From NCBI RefSeq assembly GCF_000332315.1, contig NZ_KB235933.1:773101-837100 (forward strand): 64,000 bases of DNA. The letters are read 5' to 3'. Source of the DNA: Prochlorothrix hollandica PCC 9006 = CALU 1027. GTDB taxonomy: Bacteria; Cyanobacteriota; Cyanobacteriia; Prochlorotrichales; Prochlorotrichaceae. The notes under the pieces were generated by a model. That model was not told the origin of the DNA. It was given only the letters and a program-made list of their open reading frames with translations, and did not search any database. The position numbers and the translations under genes are program-made. This document shows positions 27,893 through 37,976 of this stretch, piece after piece (within the stretch, counting starts at the first letter, position 1; each line of letters starts with the position of its first letter).

Positions 27893-28768
27893 CTAGAGTA
27901 AACTGCGGCGCAGAGCGGGCTGAATCAACCCCAGGGACAGGCCACTAAAGGCCACCAACACCCCCAGGGCTGCCCCCAGGGATACGCCCCCAAAGGGAGC
28001 CTCTAGGACAATGCTGCCCCAACTCCAATCGCTGTGGAGGTAGAGATAGCGGACGGGTTCGATGGCGTAGCTGAGGGGATTGAGGCTGGCCACCCATTGT
28101 AACCAGGGGGGCATGAAGGAGAGGGGAGCGAGGGCAGTGCTGGCGAAGAGCAGGGGCAGGTTGGTGACAAAGATCACGGCAATTAATTCAATGTGTCCCG
28201 GCAAGCTGAAGGCCAGACCCAGGCTCAAGGCTGTGACCCCCAGCACCAGCACCATGACGATCAGGGCCACTACCAATAGGCCAGCTAGATTGGGCAGGCT
28301 GGATCCCAGGAGGGCACTGGTGCCAATGATGGCGACGGTTTGCACCATGGTGAGGGCCATGATGTAGAGGGCGGAGGCCAGGACAATGGAAAAACGGGAG
28401 GCCAGGGGAGCCACCAGCAGCCGGTTGAGAAAGCCGAATTCCCGATCGAACATCACCGGCAATCCCGCATTGAGGGCACCACTAAAGGCGGTGAAGACAA
28501 TGACCCCGGCCCCCAAGAATTGGCCATAGCTGACCTGGTTCCCAAACAGTCCCTGGGGTGCATTTTGGAACAGGGCACCAAACAACACCAACCACATCAG
28601 GGGCTGGATCACCCCGGCGATCAGGGTGCTGGGGCGGCGTTGGAGTTGGATAAACAAGCGACGGTTGAGGGCAAAGGTTTCCTGCCAAAACTCCGGGGAG
28701 AGGAGTCCCGGTGCCGCGTCGGTGCTGAGGCTGGGCAGTTGGGGGGCGCTGGGGAGAGTGGTAGTCAT
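27893..28768 (-). CDS. ABC-2 type transporter permease
   Basis: A 291-residue integral membrane protein with six predicted helices and the ABC-2 signature region (NPLSYAIEPVRYLYLH near residue 225). It resembles the permeases of DrrB-type exporters; the substrate is unknown. No ATP-binding subunit is encoded next to it, so the partner must be elsewhere. The N terminus (SAPGLLSPEFWQETFALNRRLFIQLQRRPSTL) contains the amphipathic helix usual in this family. ATG 28768. Confidence 0.9.
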   Translation of the reverse strand: MTTTLPSAPQLPSLSTDAAPGLLSPEFWQETFALNRRLFIQLQRRPSTLIAGVIQPLMWLVLFGALFQNAPQGLFGNQVSYGQFLGAGVIVFTAFSGALNAGLPVMFDREFGFLNRLLVAPLASRFSIVLASALYIMALTMVQTVAIIGTSALLGSSLPNLAGLLVVALIVMVLVLGVTALSLGLAFSLPGHIELIAVIFVTNLPLLFASTALAPLSFMPPWLQWVASLNPLSYAIEPVRYLYLHSDWSWGSIVLEAPFGGVSLGAALGVLVAFSGLSLGLIQPALRRSLL

Positions 28769-29257
28769 AACGGGGAAGGGGTAGGATGGCGATCGAGGTA
28801 GGAAAACAGGATAAACTGGAGTTTTTCGAGGGAAATGGGGTGAAATAGGCTAGAATGAAGGGAAATAGGGTGAACTGGGGTGAACTGGCGGGGCGCGATC
28901 GCCCAAGATTTAATTTTAAACCCCCAGGGTCTGGGGTGTAAGGTTACCGCTGTGGACCTGATGGGTTGGGGGGATCTGACAGGAGATGGCCGTTGCAGTC
29001 AGCCATAAAAGCGGAGCAGCAAGGCAGGGAACAACCTAACCCATCCTATAGCAATCCCATGGGGTTCACCCAAAGCCCGCGCCTTCTGCGCCCCAGGTGA
29101 CGCTGCTTCGGGGACCGGGCCATAAAAATGGTGCAGGTCGTTTAACGGTCTGCACCAGTGTTAGTGATAGTTTGTTGCGATCGAGTGACTAACCGGTTCC
29201 TAGGTTCAGGAGCCAGGGGTTAGCCACTGTCTGCGGTTCATGGGTATCTGCGATTCA
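28769..29257. other. non-coding spacer
   Basis: No gene is supported. It includes a degenerate GGGTGAAATAGG/GGGTGAACTGG short repeat (28840-28890) and a HIP1 site. Nothing else is recognised. Confidence 0.5.
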
Positions 29258-29360
29258 TACAGCAACCCTAAATCAGTTGTAGGCATCTCGATGGCTGAAA
29301 CCCTTGGTATGGTGTGACCCCGGAGGGATCACACCACACGACCCATTTAGGGCTGCTGTA
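29258..29360. mobile_element. family 1 MITE-like element, copy 5
   Basis: TA-bounded, 103 bp, TACAGCAACCCTAAATCAGT at the left and ATTTAGGGCTGCTGTA at the right, hairpin GTGTGACCCCGGAGGGATCACAC. It lies 34 bp beyond the amt stop codon and could act as a 3' hairpin. Confidence 0.87.
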
Positions 29361-29394
29361 GGCATCTAACGTTATGCCATCAGACTCTGGAATC

Positions 29395-30876
29395 CTACTC
29401 CGAAATACCGACACCGCTGCTGTCCTTAAGGAAGCCGCTGTAGGCTTCCATGTCATGCTCAGCCACGTCAAGGCCAATTTTCTCCTCTTCAGGCTCCACG
29501 CGAATGCCGACGGTGGCCTGGAGAGCGTACCAAAGGCCCGCTGTGGTGATTAATGTCCAGATACCATAGGCAAAGACACCGATGAACTGGTGAATGAGCT
29601 GGGTCATGCCACCGCCGAACAAGAGACCATTCATGCCTTCAATGTGACCATTGGCAAACAGACCCACGGCCAAGGTGCCCCACACGCCATTAACCAAGTG
29701 CACCGAGGTGGCTCCCACGGGGTCATCGATCTTCAGGCTATCAAAGGTATAGACGGAGAAGACCACAAGGATACCGGCGATAAAACCGATGATGAAGGCA
29801 CCGCCCATGCCCACCACGCTACAGCCAGCGGTGACTCCCACCAAGCCAGCCAGGATGCCATTAATGGTCATGGACAGGTCAGGCTTGCCGGCGGTAAACC
29901 AAGAAGTCGCCGTGGCTGCAATGCCTCCAGCGGCTCCGGCTAGGTTGGTGGTGACGGCAATGTAGGGCACCTCTGAGTCCATGGCTAACTGAGAACCGGG
30001 GTTGAATCCAAACCAGCCAATCCAGAGAATCAAACACCCTAAGGTGGCAATGCTGAGGTTGTGACCCGGCAGAGCCTGGGGGGTTCCGTTTTCGCTGTAT
30101 TTCCCTAAACGGGGACCGAGAATAAAAGCCCCAGTGAGGGCTGCCCAACCCCCGACGGAGTGCACTAGGGTTGATCCAGCAAAATCATAGAATCCCAGTT
30201 GGTTCAGCCAACCGCCATTCCATTGCCAGCCCCCGGCGATGGGGTAAATGAAGCCCGTGAGGACTAAGCTGAAAATTAAAAAAGCCGTGAATTTAATGCG
30301 TTCAGCCACTGCCCCAGACACGATGGTGGCGGATGTACCCGCAAAGGCTGCCTGGAAGAGAAAGTCCAAGGATGGAACTAGCTTGGCTTCGGCAATATAC
30401 TCGGCTTCATCAAAGCTGGGGTCAAAGAAGAGACCATCGAAATGGAACCAGCCGTTACCCTCCCCATACATCAGGGAATAACCGATAAACCAGTAGGCAG
30501 CGGTGGCCAAGGTAAAGACAATCAAGTTCTTGGAGAGAACGTTGACAGCGTTCTTTTGGCGACAAAGCCCGGTTTCCAGCATCCCGAATCCGGCGTTCAT
30601 GAAAATAACCAGGATGGCTCCCACAAAGACCCACAGGTTATTAAGCAGGAAAATGGGATACATGGGATCCATTTCCGGGGCATCTTGGGCATGGGCTGCC
30701 AGTCCCCAGCCGATGACAATGAGGGCTGTGAGGGGCACACAGGCAACCCATGCCCACTGGAAACGGGGTAGAAATTGACGAAGGCTGTGGACGATCGCGT
30801 CGGCATCGAAGCCAGCCGCACCGGAGTGCTGCCGTCGATCCCGTGGTGTTCTGCTGTGATCTGCCATGTGCGACAT
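29395..30876 (-). CDS. amt: ammonium transporter (Amt family)
   Basis: A 493-residue membrane protein with the Amt fold of 11 helices. Family signatures visible: [56 protein letters not shown] (pore His), [39 protein letters not shown] (second pore His). An N-terminal stretch of about 40 residues precedes the first helix ([11 protein letters not shown]), so an alternative start may exist, but ATG 30876 and ATG 30867 are the only early ones. Expression under nitrogen control by NtcA is expected from family knowledge; I found no clear GTA-N8-TAC box in the 250 bp upstream. Confidence 0.95.
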   Translation of the reverse strand: MSHMADHSRTPRDRRQHSGAAGFDADAIVHSLRQFLPRFQWAWVACVPLTALIVIGWGLAAHAQDAPEMDPMYPIFLLNNLWVFVGAILVIFMNAGFGMLETGLCRQKNAVNVLSKNLIVFTLATAAYWFIGYSLMYGEGNGWFHFDGLFFDPSFDEAEYIAEAKLVPSLDFLFQAAFAGTSATIVSGAVAERIKFTAFLIFSLVLTGFIYPIAGGWQWNGGWLNQLGFYDFAGSTLVHSVGGWAALTGAFILGPRLGKYSENGTPQALPGHNLSIATLGCLILWIGWFGFNPGSQLAMDSEVPYIAVTTNLAGAAGGIAATATSWFTAGKPDLSMTINGILAGLVGVTAGCSVVGMGGAFIIGFIAGILVVFSVYTFDSLKIDDPVGATSVHLVNGVWGTLAVGLFANGHIEGMNGLLFGGGMTQLIHQFIGVFAYGIWTLITTAGLWYALQATVGIRVEPEEEKIGLDVAEHDMEAYSGFLKDSSGVGISE

Positions 30877-31520
30877 CGTTAAAAAAGTTCCTAAAGGACT
30901 GAGGGATGGTTACATCCATGAAGGGGGTGAGCCGACTAGTAGCACTCGAAAAACTGGGGAATAGTGCCGCTGGGGTTTCCCTAGATTGCCGAGTAGCTTG
31001 GGTGTGAGCACACCGTGGCGTAGGGCAAGGGTGGATGCAACCTCTGTTCCAATCAAATCAACATACGTTCAGGGGATGGTCTTGTTAAAGAAGACCGGGT
31101 TCTATGGGAGCACTATAAAGCGTTGAACCCAACGCTAGCGGTACCGTGGATAACAGCTAAAGGATCCAATGGGGTATATCAATGCCAAGATCCGAGGTCT
31201 GGTTAGTGCCTGGAGATTGCCATGGAACCCAAGGGGCAGGTCTGCATGGGTAGGCCGACCCTAGCACTACAATTGATGGCTATCTGTTGATGGCTATCTG
31301 TTGATGGCTATCTGCGGATAGGTAGGCATCCATGGCTTGCGGATCCACAGGCGGATCCACAGATTGTTGGGCCTATGGATCTACCCGATAACCCAAATCT
31401 GGTTCCCCTGGGTGGCGGTAACTGGTTCTCGATCGAAAAAGTTCCACCACTCGTTCTAAACCGGAGTTTAGGCATCACGTTCTGATTGCACCAATTCTCT
31501 CTAGGCAAATTCTGTATCTC
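30877..31520. other. intergenic region between divergent amt and FetB-like genes
   Basis: 644 bp with no supported gene. A 14-bp tandem repeat (GATGGCTATCTGTT, three units, 31274-31315) and a repeated GCGGATCCACAG (31339 and 31351) are present. Confidence 0.55.
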
Positions 31521-32318
31521 ATGTTACTAACTTCCCTGGATCCCCTAGATGGACTCTTGGCTCTGGGTCTCGGAATTCTGGCGATCGCCCTCAGTTGGCG
31601 ACATCATCTCGCCTTAGAACTATCCTTGCTGACAGCGTTTGGGCGGGCCACCCTCCAATTGCTGGTGTTGGCCTATGGCCTAGCTTTGGCCTTTAGTTTT
31701 TCCTCCCCCTGGGTCTGGGGATCTGTTTTGGTCGGGGTGGCCTTGCTCCTGGGGATCAAAATGAATCAAACCCTAGACCACCACATTTCTGGCTGGCGAC
31801 TTAGTCTGCTACTCCTGACACAATTATTGCCGCCCTTGGCCTATGGCGTGCTGGTGGTGATTCGCCCCAACCCTTGGTTTGCTAGTCCCTATTGGTTGGT
31901 GTTGGGGCTGGGGGGGCTGGGAACCCTGGCCCAAGTGGGGAGCCGATCGGGGGAATTATTTCTGCAAACTCTCCAGGCCCAGCGGGGGGATATTGAAACC
32001 CGTCTGAGTTTAGGGGCGACGGCTGCCCAGGCGATCGCCCCCCACCGTCAGCAAGTCCTGCGCTTGGTTCTTGCGCCCCTGATCCAAACCCTGACCTTAG
32101 CGGGATTGTTGACCTTGCCCCCGTTGTTGGGGGGGTTGGTGCTGGCGGGGGTGGATCCGGCAGTGGCGGTCTTTTATCAATTGTTGTTTTGGGGTGTGGG
32201 GTTGGCCAGTGGTATCGGCATGGCGGTGGCCGTGGTCGATCGTTTGGGCCAGCAGTATGTCCAGGGATCGGTTGTGGGATTCCCGCGCCGATCGCCTAAC
32301 ACTGCCGGTAAGGGATGA
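31521..32318 (+). CDS. FetB/YbbM-type (UPF0014) ABC transporter permease
   Basis: A 265-residue membrane protein with about seven helices. The UPF0014 signature is seen: ALGLGILAIALSWR, LSLLTAFGRATLQLLVLAYGLA, GDIETRLSLGATAAQAIAPHRQQVLRLVLAPLIQ and LPPLLGGLVLAGVDPAVAVFYQL. In E. coli FetB works with the ATPase FetA and has been linked to iron efflux; no FetA-like gene is adjacent, so this is an orphan permease here. ATG 31521 (MLLTSLDPLDGLLA). Confidence 0.87.
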   Translation: MLLTSLDPLDGLLALGLGILAIALSWRHHLALELSLLTAFGRATLQLLVLAYGLALAFSFSSPWVWGSVLVGVALLLGIKMNQTLDHHISGWRLSLLLLTQLLPPLAYGVLVVIRPNPWFASPYWLVLGLGGLGTLAQVGSRSGELFLQTLQAQRGDIETRLSLGATAAQAIAPHRQQVLRLVLAPLIQTLTLAGLLTLPPLLGGLVLAGVDPAVAVFYQLLFWGVGLASGIGMAVAVVDRLGQQYVQGSVVGFPRRSPNTAGKG

Positions 32319-32423
32319 TTTGCTTGGCATCTTGGCAATCCTTGGGAAACAATAGTTAATGGGGGTATCCCGCCATCCATCCCGACCCTCGATCGCAGCC
32401 CCATTCACCCCGTCCCTGCCTCT

Positions 32424-34241
32424 ATGACCGACATTGCCGTTTCCCAAATCCGTAACTTTTCCATCATTGCCCACATTGACCATGGTAAATCGACCCTGGC
32501 CGATCGCCTGCTCCAGGCCACCGGCACCGTGGCCGATCGGGAGATGAAAGAGCAATTCCTCGACAACATGGATTTGGAGCGGGAACGGGGGATTACCATC
32601 AAGCTCCAGGCTGCCCGCATGGACTACACCGCCCAGGATGGCCAGCAGTATGTGTTAAATCTGATCGACACACCGGGCCATGTGGACTTTTCCTATGAGG
32701 TGTCGCGATCGCTGATTGCCTGTGAAGGGGCGCTGCTGGTGGTGGATGCGTCCCAGGGAGTGGAGGCCCAGACCCTGGCCAATGTCTATCTGGCCCTGGA
32801 GCATGACCTGGAAATTATTCCGGTGTTGAACAAAATTGATCTACCGGGGTCCGATGCCGATCGCGTGGGCCAGGAGATCGAGGAAATTATTGGGCTGGAC
32901 TGTAGTGGAGCCATTCACGCTTCCGCAAAGCAAGGGTTAGGGATCACGGAAATTTTGGAGTCTGTGGTGCTTTTGGTGCCTCCGCCGGAGGATAACACCC
33001 ATAAACCCCTGCGGGCCTTGATTTTCGATAGCTATTACGATGCCTATCGGGGGGTCATTGTTTATTTCCGGGTCATGGATGGGCTGGTCAATAAGGGCGA
33101 TCGGGTGCGACTGATGGCCTCCGGCAAAGAATATGACATTGATGAATTGGGGGTGCTGTCTCCCAATCAAATTCAAGTGGGTTCCCTCCATGCGGGGGAA
33201 GTGGGCTATTTCGCCGCGTCCATCAAGGCCGTTGCCGATGCCCGCGTCGGCGACACCATCACCCTCGCCAAGGCCCGCGCCCCGGAACCCCTACCGGGCT
33301 ATGCCGAGGCTAAACCCATGGTCTTCTGTGGCATGTTCCCCACCGATGCCGACCAATACCCCGATTTGCGGGAAGCCCTGGAAAAGCTGAAGCTCAGCGA
33401 TGCCGCCCTGAAATATGAACCGGAAACCTCCAGTGCCATGGGGTTTGGCTTCCGCTGTGGCTTTTTGGGGCTGCTGCACATGGAAATTGTCCAGGAACGG
33501 CTGGAGCGGGAATACAATTTAGACTTGATTACCACGGCCCCCTCGGTGATTTATAAGGTGGTGCTGCTGGATGGCTCTGAAATTTATATCGATAACCCCA
33601 GCACCTTGCCCGCTCCCCAAGGGCGGGATCACATTGAGGAACCCTATGTGCGTTTGGATATCATTACGCCGGAGGGGTATGTGGGGGCGCTGATGGAACT
33701 GTGCCAAACCCGCCGAGGCACCTTTAAGGATATGAAATACCTGACCCCTGAGCGCACGACGTTGATGTATGAAATGCCCTTGGCGGAGGTGGTGACGGAC
33801 TTTTTCGATCAAATGAAGTCTCGCACTAAGGGCTATGCCAGTATGGAGTACCAATTTATTGGCTACCGCACCAATGAGCTGGTGCGCATGGATATTTTGA
33901 TTAATGGGGATGCGGTGGATCCGTTGGCGTCGATCGTCCACCGGGACAAGGCTTATTACATGGGCAAAGCCTTGGTGGAAAAGCTGAAGGAATTGATTCC
34001 CCGCCACCAATTTAAAATTCCCCTCCAGGCTTCCATTGGCAGTCGGGTCATTGCCAGTGAAAGTATTCCCGCCCTGCGCAAAGATGTGTTGGCCAAGTGC
34101 TATGGCGGGGACATTAGCCGCAAGAAAAAGCTGTTGCAAAAACAGGCTAAGGGCAAGAAACGAATGAAGTCGATCGGGACGGTCGATGTGCCCCAAGAAG
34201 CGTTTATGGCGGTCCTAAAGCTAGATCAGAAACCGAGTTAG
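32424..34241 (+). CDS. lepA: elongation factor 4 (LepA)
   Basis: A translational GTPase that acts on stalled or mis-translocated ribosomes. The 605-residue length is normal. Motifs: G1 [12 protein letters not shown]4-type effector region [40 protein letters not shown], then the EF4-specific C-terminal domain ([14 protein letters not shown]; basic [18 protein letters not shown]). All domains are intact. A family 2 element begins 44 bp downstream. Confidence 0.97.
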   Translation: MTDIAVSQIRNFSIIAHIDHGKSTLADRLLQATGTVADREMKEQFLDNMDLERERGITIKLQAARMDYTAQDGQQYVLNLIDTPGHVDFSYEVSRSLIACEGALLVVDASQGVEAQTLANVYLALEHDLEIIPVLNKIDLPGSDADRVGQEIEEIIGLDCSGAIHASAKQGLGITEILESVVLLVPPPEDNTHKPLRALIFDSYYDAYRGVIVYFRVMDGLVNKGDRVRLMASGKEYDIDELGVLSPNQIQVGSLHAGEVGYFAASIKAVADARVGDTITLAKARAPEPLPGYAEAKPMVFCGMFPTDADQYPDLREALEKLKLSDAALKYEPETSSAMGFGFRCGFLGLLHMEIVQERLEREYNLDLITTAPSVIYKVVLLDGSEIYIDNPSTLPAPQGRDHIEEPYVRLDIITPEGYVGALMELCQTRRGTFKDMKYLTPERTTLMYEMPLAEVVTDFFDQMKSRTKGYASMEYQFIGYRTNELVRMDILINGDAVDPLASIVHRDKAYYMGKALVEKLKELIPRHQFKIPLQASIGSRVIASESIPALRKDVLAKCYGGDISRKKKLLQKQAKGKKRMKSIGTVDVPQEAFMAVLKLDQKPS

Positions 34242-34285
34242 ACCCGTGCGGTGTAGGCATAGTGTTGCACTGTCCTTATCCTAGG

Positions 34286-34384
34286 GGGCACCTCGAAAAA
34301 TTCAAATTTTCGTCCAGTGACCCACGCAAGAATCAGGGTTGTGGCGGGCGGCTTCGCCGCCCAACCCAATTAATCGAGGTCATC
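34286..34384. mobile_element. family 2 element with 4-bp target duplication (TAGG), decayed right end
   Basis: The left end is GGGCACCTCGAAAAATTC. The right end reads TCGAGGTCATC in place of TCGAGGTGCCC. Flanks are TAGG (34282-34285) and TAGG (34385-34388). Confidence 0.75.
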
Positions 34385-34468
34385 TAGGGATGGCGCAATA
34401 CCTGGATTTTGGCTTCTTTACCTGGAGATTAAGCCCCCTGTCTCGCTAAGGGTAGCGTTGGCGCTGAC

Positions 34469-35545
34469 TTAATCCAGTTGCTGCTGTTGCAATATGGCAT
34501 CCAACAACACCTCCCCGCCCCAGCGCACCACATCCGCACAGGGTAGACCCGTTTCGGACTCGGTGTGGGCCAGGGCTGCTTGGGCCTCCGCCACCGACAG
34601 GCCAAAGGTATTGAGGGCAATGCCCACCACCGGAGCCGGGGTAAAGGCACCGGCGCTGCTGGCTAAGGCTTCGTAGAGGGCGATGACCTGGGGTAAGGGG
34701 GGAATGGGACATTCCGGACGCTTATAGATGTGGGCTTGGCCAGCCCGGTGCACCAAGAGCAGATGGGTGGGCTGGGAGCCTCGCACCAGGGGCAAGGGGG
34801 CGGTGGAACTGGGGTGCAACAGGGATCCCTGGCCTTCGATCCAGACCACATCTGCCCCAGCACCCTGGCGTAAGACCTGGGCCTCCACGGACCCTGCCGC
34901 AAAATCTACCCGCACTGCATCCAGGGGAATCCCTTCCCCGCAAATCATAATGCCCGCTTGCCCCGTGGCCACAAACCGCGATCGCAGCCCCCGATCCTGG
35001 GCCAGTCGGTTCAGCTCTAAACCAGTGGACATCTTACCCACCGCCATATCTGTGCCCACGGTCAACACCCGCCGACAGGACAGGTTCCGGGCCGCTGCGG
35101 TTGCTGTGGTCAAGCCGGGGGGTTCCTGGCGCAGATCCCAGACCCAGGGAGCCGACGGCGATCCTGCTGCTGTCGCCAAGAGGGCCGCAATCTCCGGATC
35201 CAGGGCCAGTAACTGGTGCAAGCCATTGACCACCGACAACCCCGCTGCCACGGCTTGCCGCACTTCTTTTAACCAGGGCAAGGGCAACTGTCCCCCCAGG
35301 GGCGCAATGCCAATCACCAGTACATCGGGGTTATGGGCTAGGGCATCGGCCACGGAAGCCACGATCGGCACCGATCGATCAATCCCCGTCAGATCCCCCA
35401 GGGACTGGCCAGCGGTGTCTTGATCAATGACGACCACGATCGTCCCCTTGCGGTAGCGCAGCAGGGCTAAGCCGGTTTTGCCATCGATGCCATTCACGCC
35501 GCCATGGAGCAGCACCGCAACACGATGATCAGGGGTGAGTAACAT
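34469..35545 (-). CDS. DUF1611 family P-loop protein (DgcN-like)
   Basis: A 358-residue protein. The N-terminal half is Rossmann-like (DGKTGLALLRYRKGTIVVVIDQDTAG); the C-terminal half carries the P-loop VGTDMAVGKMSTGLEL (about 170) and ICGEGIPLDAVRVDFAAG and WIEGQGSLLHP, typical of DUF1611. A related protein, DgcN, has been described in D-glutamate metabolism, but the reaction of the cyanobacterial members is not established. ATG 35545. It is flanked by repeats on both sides and stands alone. Confidence 0.83.
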   Translation of the reverse strand: MLLTPDHRVAVLLHGGVNGIDGKTGLALLRYRKGTIVVVIDQDTAGQSLGDLTGIDRSVPIVASVADALAHNPDVLVIGIAPLGGQLPLPWLKEVRQAVAAGLSVVNGLHQLLALDPEIAALLATAAGSPSAPWVWDLRQEPPGLTTATAAARNLSCRRVLTVGTDMAVGKMSTGLELNRLAQDRGLRSRFVATGQAGIMICGEGIPLDAVRVDFAAGSVEAQVLRQGAGADVVWIEGQGSLLHPSSTAPLPLVRGSQPTHLLLVHRAGQAHIYKRPECPIPPLPQVIALYEALASSAGAFTPAPVVGIALNTFGLSVAEAQAALAHTESETGLPCADVVRWGGEVLLDAILQQQQLD

Positions 35546-35570
35546 AAAATCTTATGGGTTAAGGATTTAA

Positions 35571-35650
35571 GGATATCAACTTAAGCCGGGACAGTGGGGC
35601 ACAGAGCACCCCACTACCCGTTAATCTTGTCCCGCTTTCAGCGGGAACCC
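35571..35650. mobile_element. family 5 element
   Basis: GGATATCAACTTAAGCCGGG ... CGCTTTCAGCGGGAACCC, about 80 bp with an internal hairpin around GACAGTGGGGCACAG. It is nearly the same sequence as the element inserted in vapC at 59290. A flanking repeat is not clear (GGATTTAAG against GAATTTAC). Confidence 0.65.
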
Positions 35651-35667
35651 GAATTTACATAGATGTA

Positions 35668-35766
35668 GGGCACCGCGAAAAATCCAAATTCTCGCCCCTG
35701 GGCCAACGCAAGAATAGGGGTTGTGGCGGGCGGCGAAGCCGCCCAACCCAATTAATCGAGGTGCCC
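35668..35766. mobile_element. family 2 element with 4-bp target duplication (TGTA)
   Basis: A 99-bp element, GGGCACCGCGAAAAATCC ... TCGAGGTGCCC, flanked by TGTA at 35664-35667 and 35767-35770. The right flank overlaps the start of the family 4 element, so this insertion apparently hit its edge. Confidence 0.85.
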
Positions 35767-35767
35767 T

Positions 35768-36061
35768 GTAACTATTCAGGGGGAAACTATTCAGGGGGAA
35801 AGTGAGTAGGGTTTCAGCCCCACGATCGCCGGTCAGAGCCGAATCAACGAGGTGCATTTTACCTGGGAACCATCGGCCTCGGGTAGGGTTCTCGCCCCCG
35901 GGCCGACCCTCTTGGCGACCCACAACCGGGGCAACCACGGGGGGATTGCCCCTACCAAAATCGGTGAACCCACCCCAGTGACATGGACCCTCTCCAATCG
36001 CCTAAAGTCTGTTGTCTAGAGCCTGAAACCCTCATTCTCCTGTGGACCCCTGAATAATTAC
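35768..36061. repeat. family 4 element
   Basis: GTAACTATTCAGGGGG is present twice at the left end, and the right end is GTGGACCCCTGAATAATTAC. The body matches the copies at 5570 and 22653. No flanking direct repeat is visible. Confidence 0.75.
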
Positions 36062-36062
36062 T

Positions 36063-36165
36063 TACAGCAGTCCTAAATGGGTCGTATGGTGTGCCCCCGG
36101 AGAGGGCACACCACACCAAGGGTTTCAGCCGTCGAGATCCTTACAACTGATTTAGGGTTGCTGTA
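36063..36165. mobile_element. family 1 MITE-like element, copy 6
   Basis: TA-bounded 103-bp copy, TACAGCAGTCCTAAATGGGT at the left and ATTTAGGGTTGCTGTA at the right. It abuts the family 4 element. A 15-bp repeat (ATTAAGGTGCAGCAG) follows at 36172-36226 and reaches the stop of the TIGR02588 gene. Confidence 0.87.
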
Positions 36166-36214
36166 ATAGATTAAGGTGCAGCAGATTAAGGTGCAGTAAA
36201 TAAGGTGCAGCAGA

Positions 36215-36661
36215 TTAAGGTGCAGCGTCCTGGAGGGCTTGGGGACTGCGATAACTGGCCACCCGTAAACTTAAATCCCCATCCTGGGGATCATGGCTAA
36301 ACACAAAACTTCCCTTAATGGTTTCACTGCTGGACAGGGAATCCACCTGTTGTTCCCCGGTTTCTGGTTCATCCCCCTCAATGCGCAGTTCCGCCATAAT
36401 CTGAATGGCCTCTGCACTTTCTCCCCCCACATTGGTCACCGTAAAGGGCACATAAAACGCCCCATCCACCACTCGAAACGGCTCGGTTAACTCCGCCTTC
36501 AGAATCGGGGGTTGGTTTTGGGTCACCAGTCCGGCATAGATAATTAACCCCACCAGGGTGATTAAAATGCCAGTGGCTAGGATAAAGGTGAACCACCGCA
36601 GGGGCGATCGGGCTGGGGAAACGGGGGCTTGGAGGGTTGGGGGCACAGGACTAGAATCCAT
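36215..36661 (-). CDS. TIGR02588 family protein
   Basis: 148 residues from ATG 36661 (MDSSPVPPTLQ). One membrane helix (about 23-45, WFTFILATGILITLVGLIIYAGLV) is followed by a beta-rich extracytoplasmic domain (ILKAELTEPFRVVDGAFYVPFTVTNVGGESAEAIQIMAEL). This protein is found paired with the TIGR02587 membrane protein; the joint function is unknown. An in-frame ATG at 36706 would reach into the upstream repeat and is not used. The TIGR02587 gene lies upstream on the same strand, separated by a family 1 element. Confidence 0.82.
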   Translation of the reverse strand: MDSSPVPPTLQAPVSPARSPLRWFTFILATGILITLVGLIIYAGLVTQNQPPILKAELTEPFRVVDGAFYVPFTVTNVGGESAEAIQIMAELRIEGDEPETGEQQVDSLSSSETIKGSFVFSHDPQDGDLSLRVASYRSPQALQDAAP

Positions 36662-36697
36662 AGTAGGAACCACATTGGAACCGCATTGTCTCAGGCT

Positions 36698-36799
36698 TAC
36701 AGCCATCCTACATCAGTTGTAAGGTCTCGATGGCTGAAACCCTTTGGGGGGGGTGCGCCCTCCGGGCGCACCCCACACGACCCATTTCGGACGGCTGTA
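36698..36799. mobile_element. family 1 MITE-like element, copy 7
   Basis: TA-bounded, 102 bp, decayed left end TACAGCCATCCTACATCAGT and right end TTTCGGACGGCTGTA. The two ends match each other at the changed bases. It sits between the paired TIGR02587 and TIGR02588 genes. Confidence 0.82.
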
Positions 36800-36809
36800 G
36801 AACTCAAGT

Positions 36810-37778
36810 TTAAACAATAATGCGCCCTGCTGCGCCACCCATGGAAGCGGGTAACCCCAAAACAATGGTGTAGCTGAGCCATTTTTGCCAGGGGTCTGTG
36901 GGTCCCAGTTTATGGAAAAACCAAAGCATGGCTACCGCCGCTCCCAGGGAAATCAGGTAAGCAATGATGGTTTCGCTGAAGGGCTTTTGGAATAGTCCCT
37001 GCTGGTGTTGGCGTTCGCTTTGGTTGGGGAAGCCCGCCACAAAAACAATGATGTAGGAAATGAGGAGGGAGGTGAGCATCAGCACCAAGAGCCAGAGGGT
37101 GGGGATATCGGTAGCCAGGATGGCGACTTCATCGGTGGGGGCAATGTTGAAGGCAATGATAAACGCCCCCAACAGGGTGGCATCCAGATCGGCCAGGGTG
37201 TCTCCCCAGTCCAGGGGATGGGGCGTTGGCACAGGCTGGGGCACTGGGGGAGCTGGGGATCTGGCATCACCGGTAGCAGGCAGGGATCCCAGGAACAGGC
37301 GACGATCGCCCCCCAGCAAGGAGGAAGCCAGGGCTGACCCAAAGGAAAAGGGAATGGCTTCAAAGACAATTTTGCCCAGCACCTCCGGCAGGGGGGTGAT
37401 CCAGGTAATGCGCCGCAGCAGAAACAACGAGAGGGTCGCACAGACCACCCCCACCCCCAACACCTCCAAGGTATCTATGGCACTCTGCCCCAGGGCGGGT
37501 CGCTGGTGTCGTCGTAACCCTTCCACCTGTAACAACAAAAACACCACCACAAAGCCAATGGCCAAGGCTCCCAACAGCCAGTAGGGGCGGGTGGTTTCCC
37601 CAATGACCCACAATTCCACGGTATAGAGCAGGGGCACCCCAAACAGGAAGCCCCCAGCGGCGCGGCGCAACAGATAGCGCAGGTCGTTGCGCCAGGAGGG
37701 TCGGGGTGGCCCTAGCTGGGGCTGTACGGACTGGGGCTGGGGTTGCGATAGCTCTGGTGGTGACGGTTGTGGTTCCAT
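36810..37778 (-). CDS. TIGR02587 family membrane protein
   Basis: A 322-residue protein with about eight hydrophobic helices starting near residue 42 (AGGFLFGVPLLYTVELWVIGE). The family signature region includes FNIAPTDEVAILATDIPTLWLLVLML (about 213-238) and a C-terminal Gly-rich helix (TIVLGLPASMGGAAGRIIV). The N-terminal 40 residues are Pro/Gln-rich. It is the partner of the TIGR02588 gene that follows; function unknown. ATG 37778. Confidence 0.85.
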   Translation of the reverse strand: MEPQPSPPELSQPQPQSVQPQLGPPRPSWRNDLRYLLRRAAGGFLFGVPLLYTVELWVIGETTRPYWLLGALAIGFVVVFLLLQVEGLRRHQRPALGQSAIDTLEVLGVGVVCATLSLFLLRRITWITPLPEVLGKIVFEAIPFSFGSALASSLLGGDRRLFLGSLPATGDARSPAPPVPQPVPTPHPLDWGDTLADLDATLLGAFIIAFNIAPTDEVAILATDIPTLWLLVLMLTSLLISYIIVFVAGFPNQSERQHQQGLFQKPFSETIIAYLISLGAAVAMLWFFHKLGPTDPWQKWLSYTIVLGLPASMGGAAGRIIV

Positions 37779-37818
37779 GAAGTCTTTTCCTAGAGCAACG
37801 ATCGGCTACCAAACATAA

Positions 37819-37917
37819 GGGCACCTCGATTCATTGGGTTGGGCGGCTTCGCCGCCCGCCACACCTCCTATTCTTGCGTTGCTACAGGGGCGAGAATTTG
37901 GATTTTTCGAGGTGCCC
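37819..37917. mobile_element. family 2 element (inverted) with 4-bp target duplication (ATAA)
   Basis: A 99-bp element from GGGCACCTCGATTCATTGGG to TTTTTCGAGGTGCCC, in the opposite orientation to the copies at 12830, 34286, 35668 and 49283. It is flanked by ATAA at 37815-37818 and 37918-37921. Confidence 0.85.
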
Positions 37918-37976
37918 ATAAGGCGGAAGAATTAAGGCGAAAGAATTAGGGGCAGAGCGCCCCACGGTAGGCGAAC

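Noticed and set aside
29268-29477. 69-residue open frame over the amt 3' end
   Set aside because: Half is antisense/out of frame to amt and half is the family 1 element; the same translated tail occurs wherever the element lies in this orientation.
30877-31100. NtcA box upstream of amt
   Set aside because: No GTA-N8-TAC with a suitable -10 box was found by eye.
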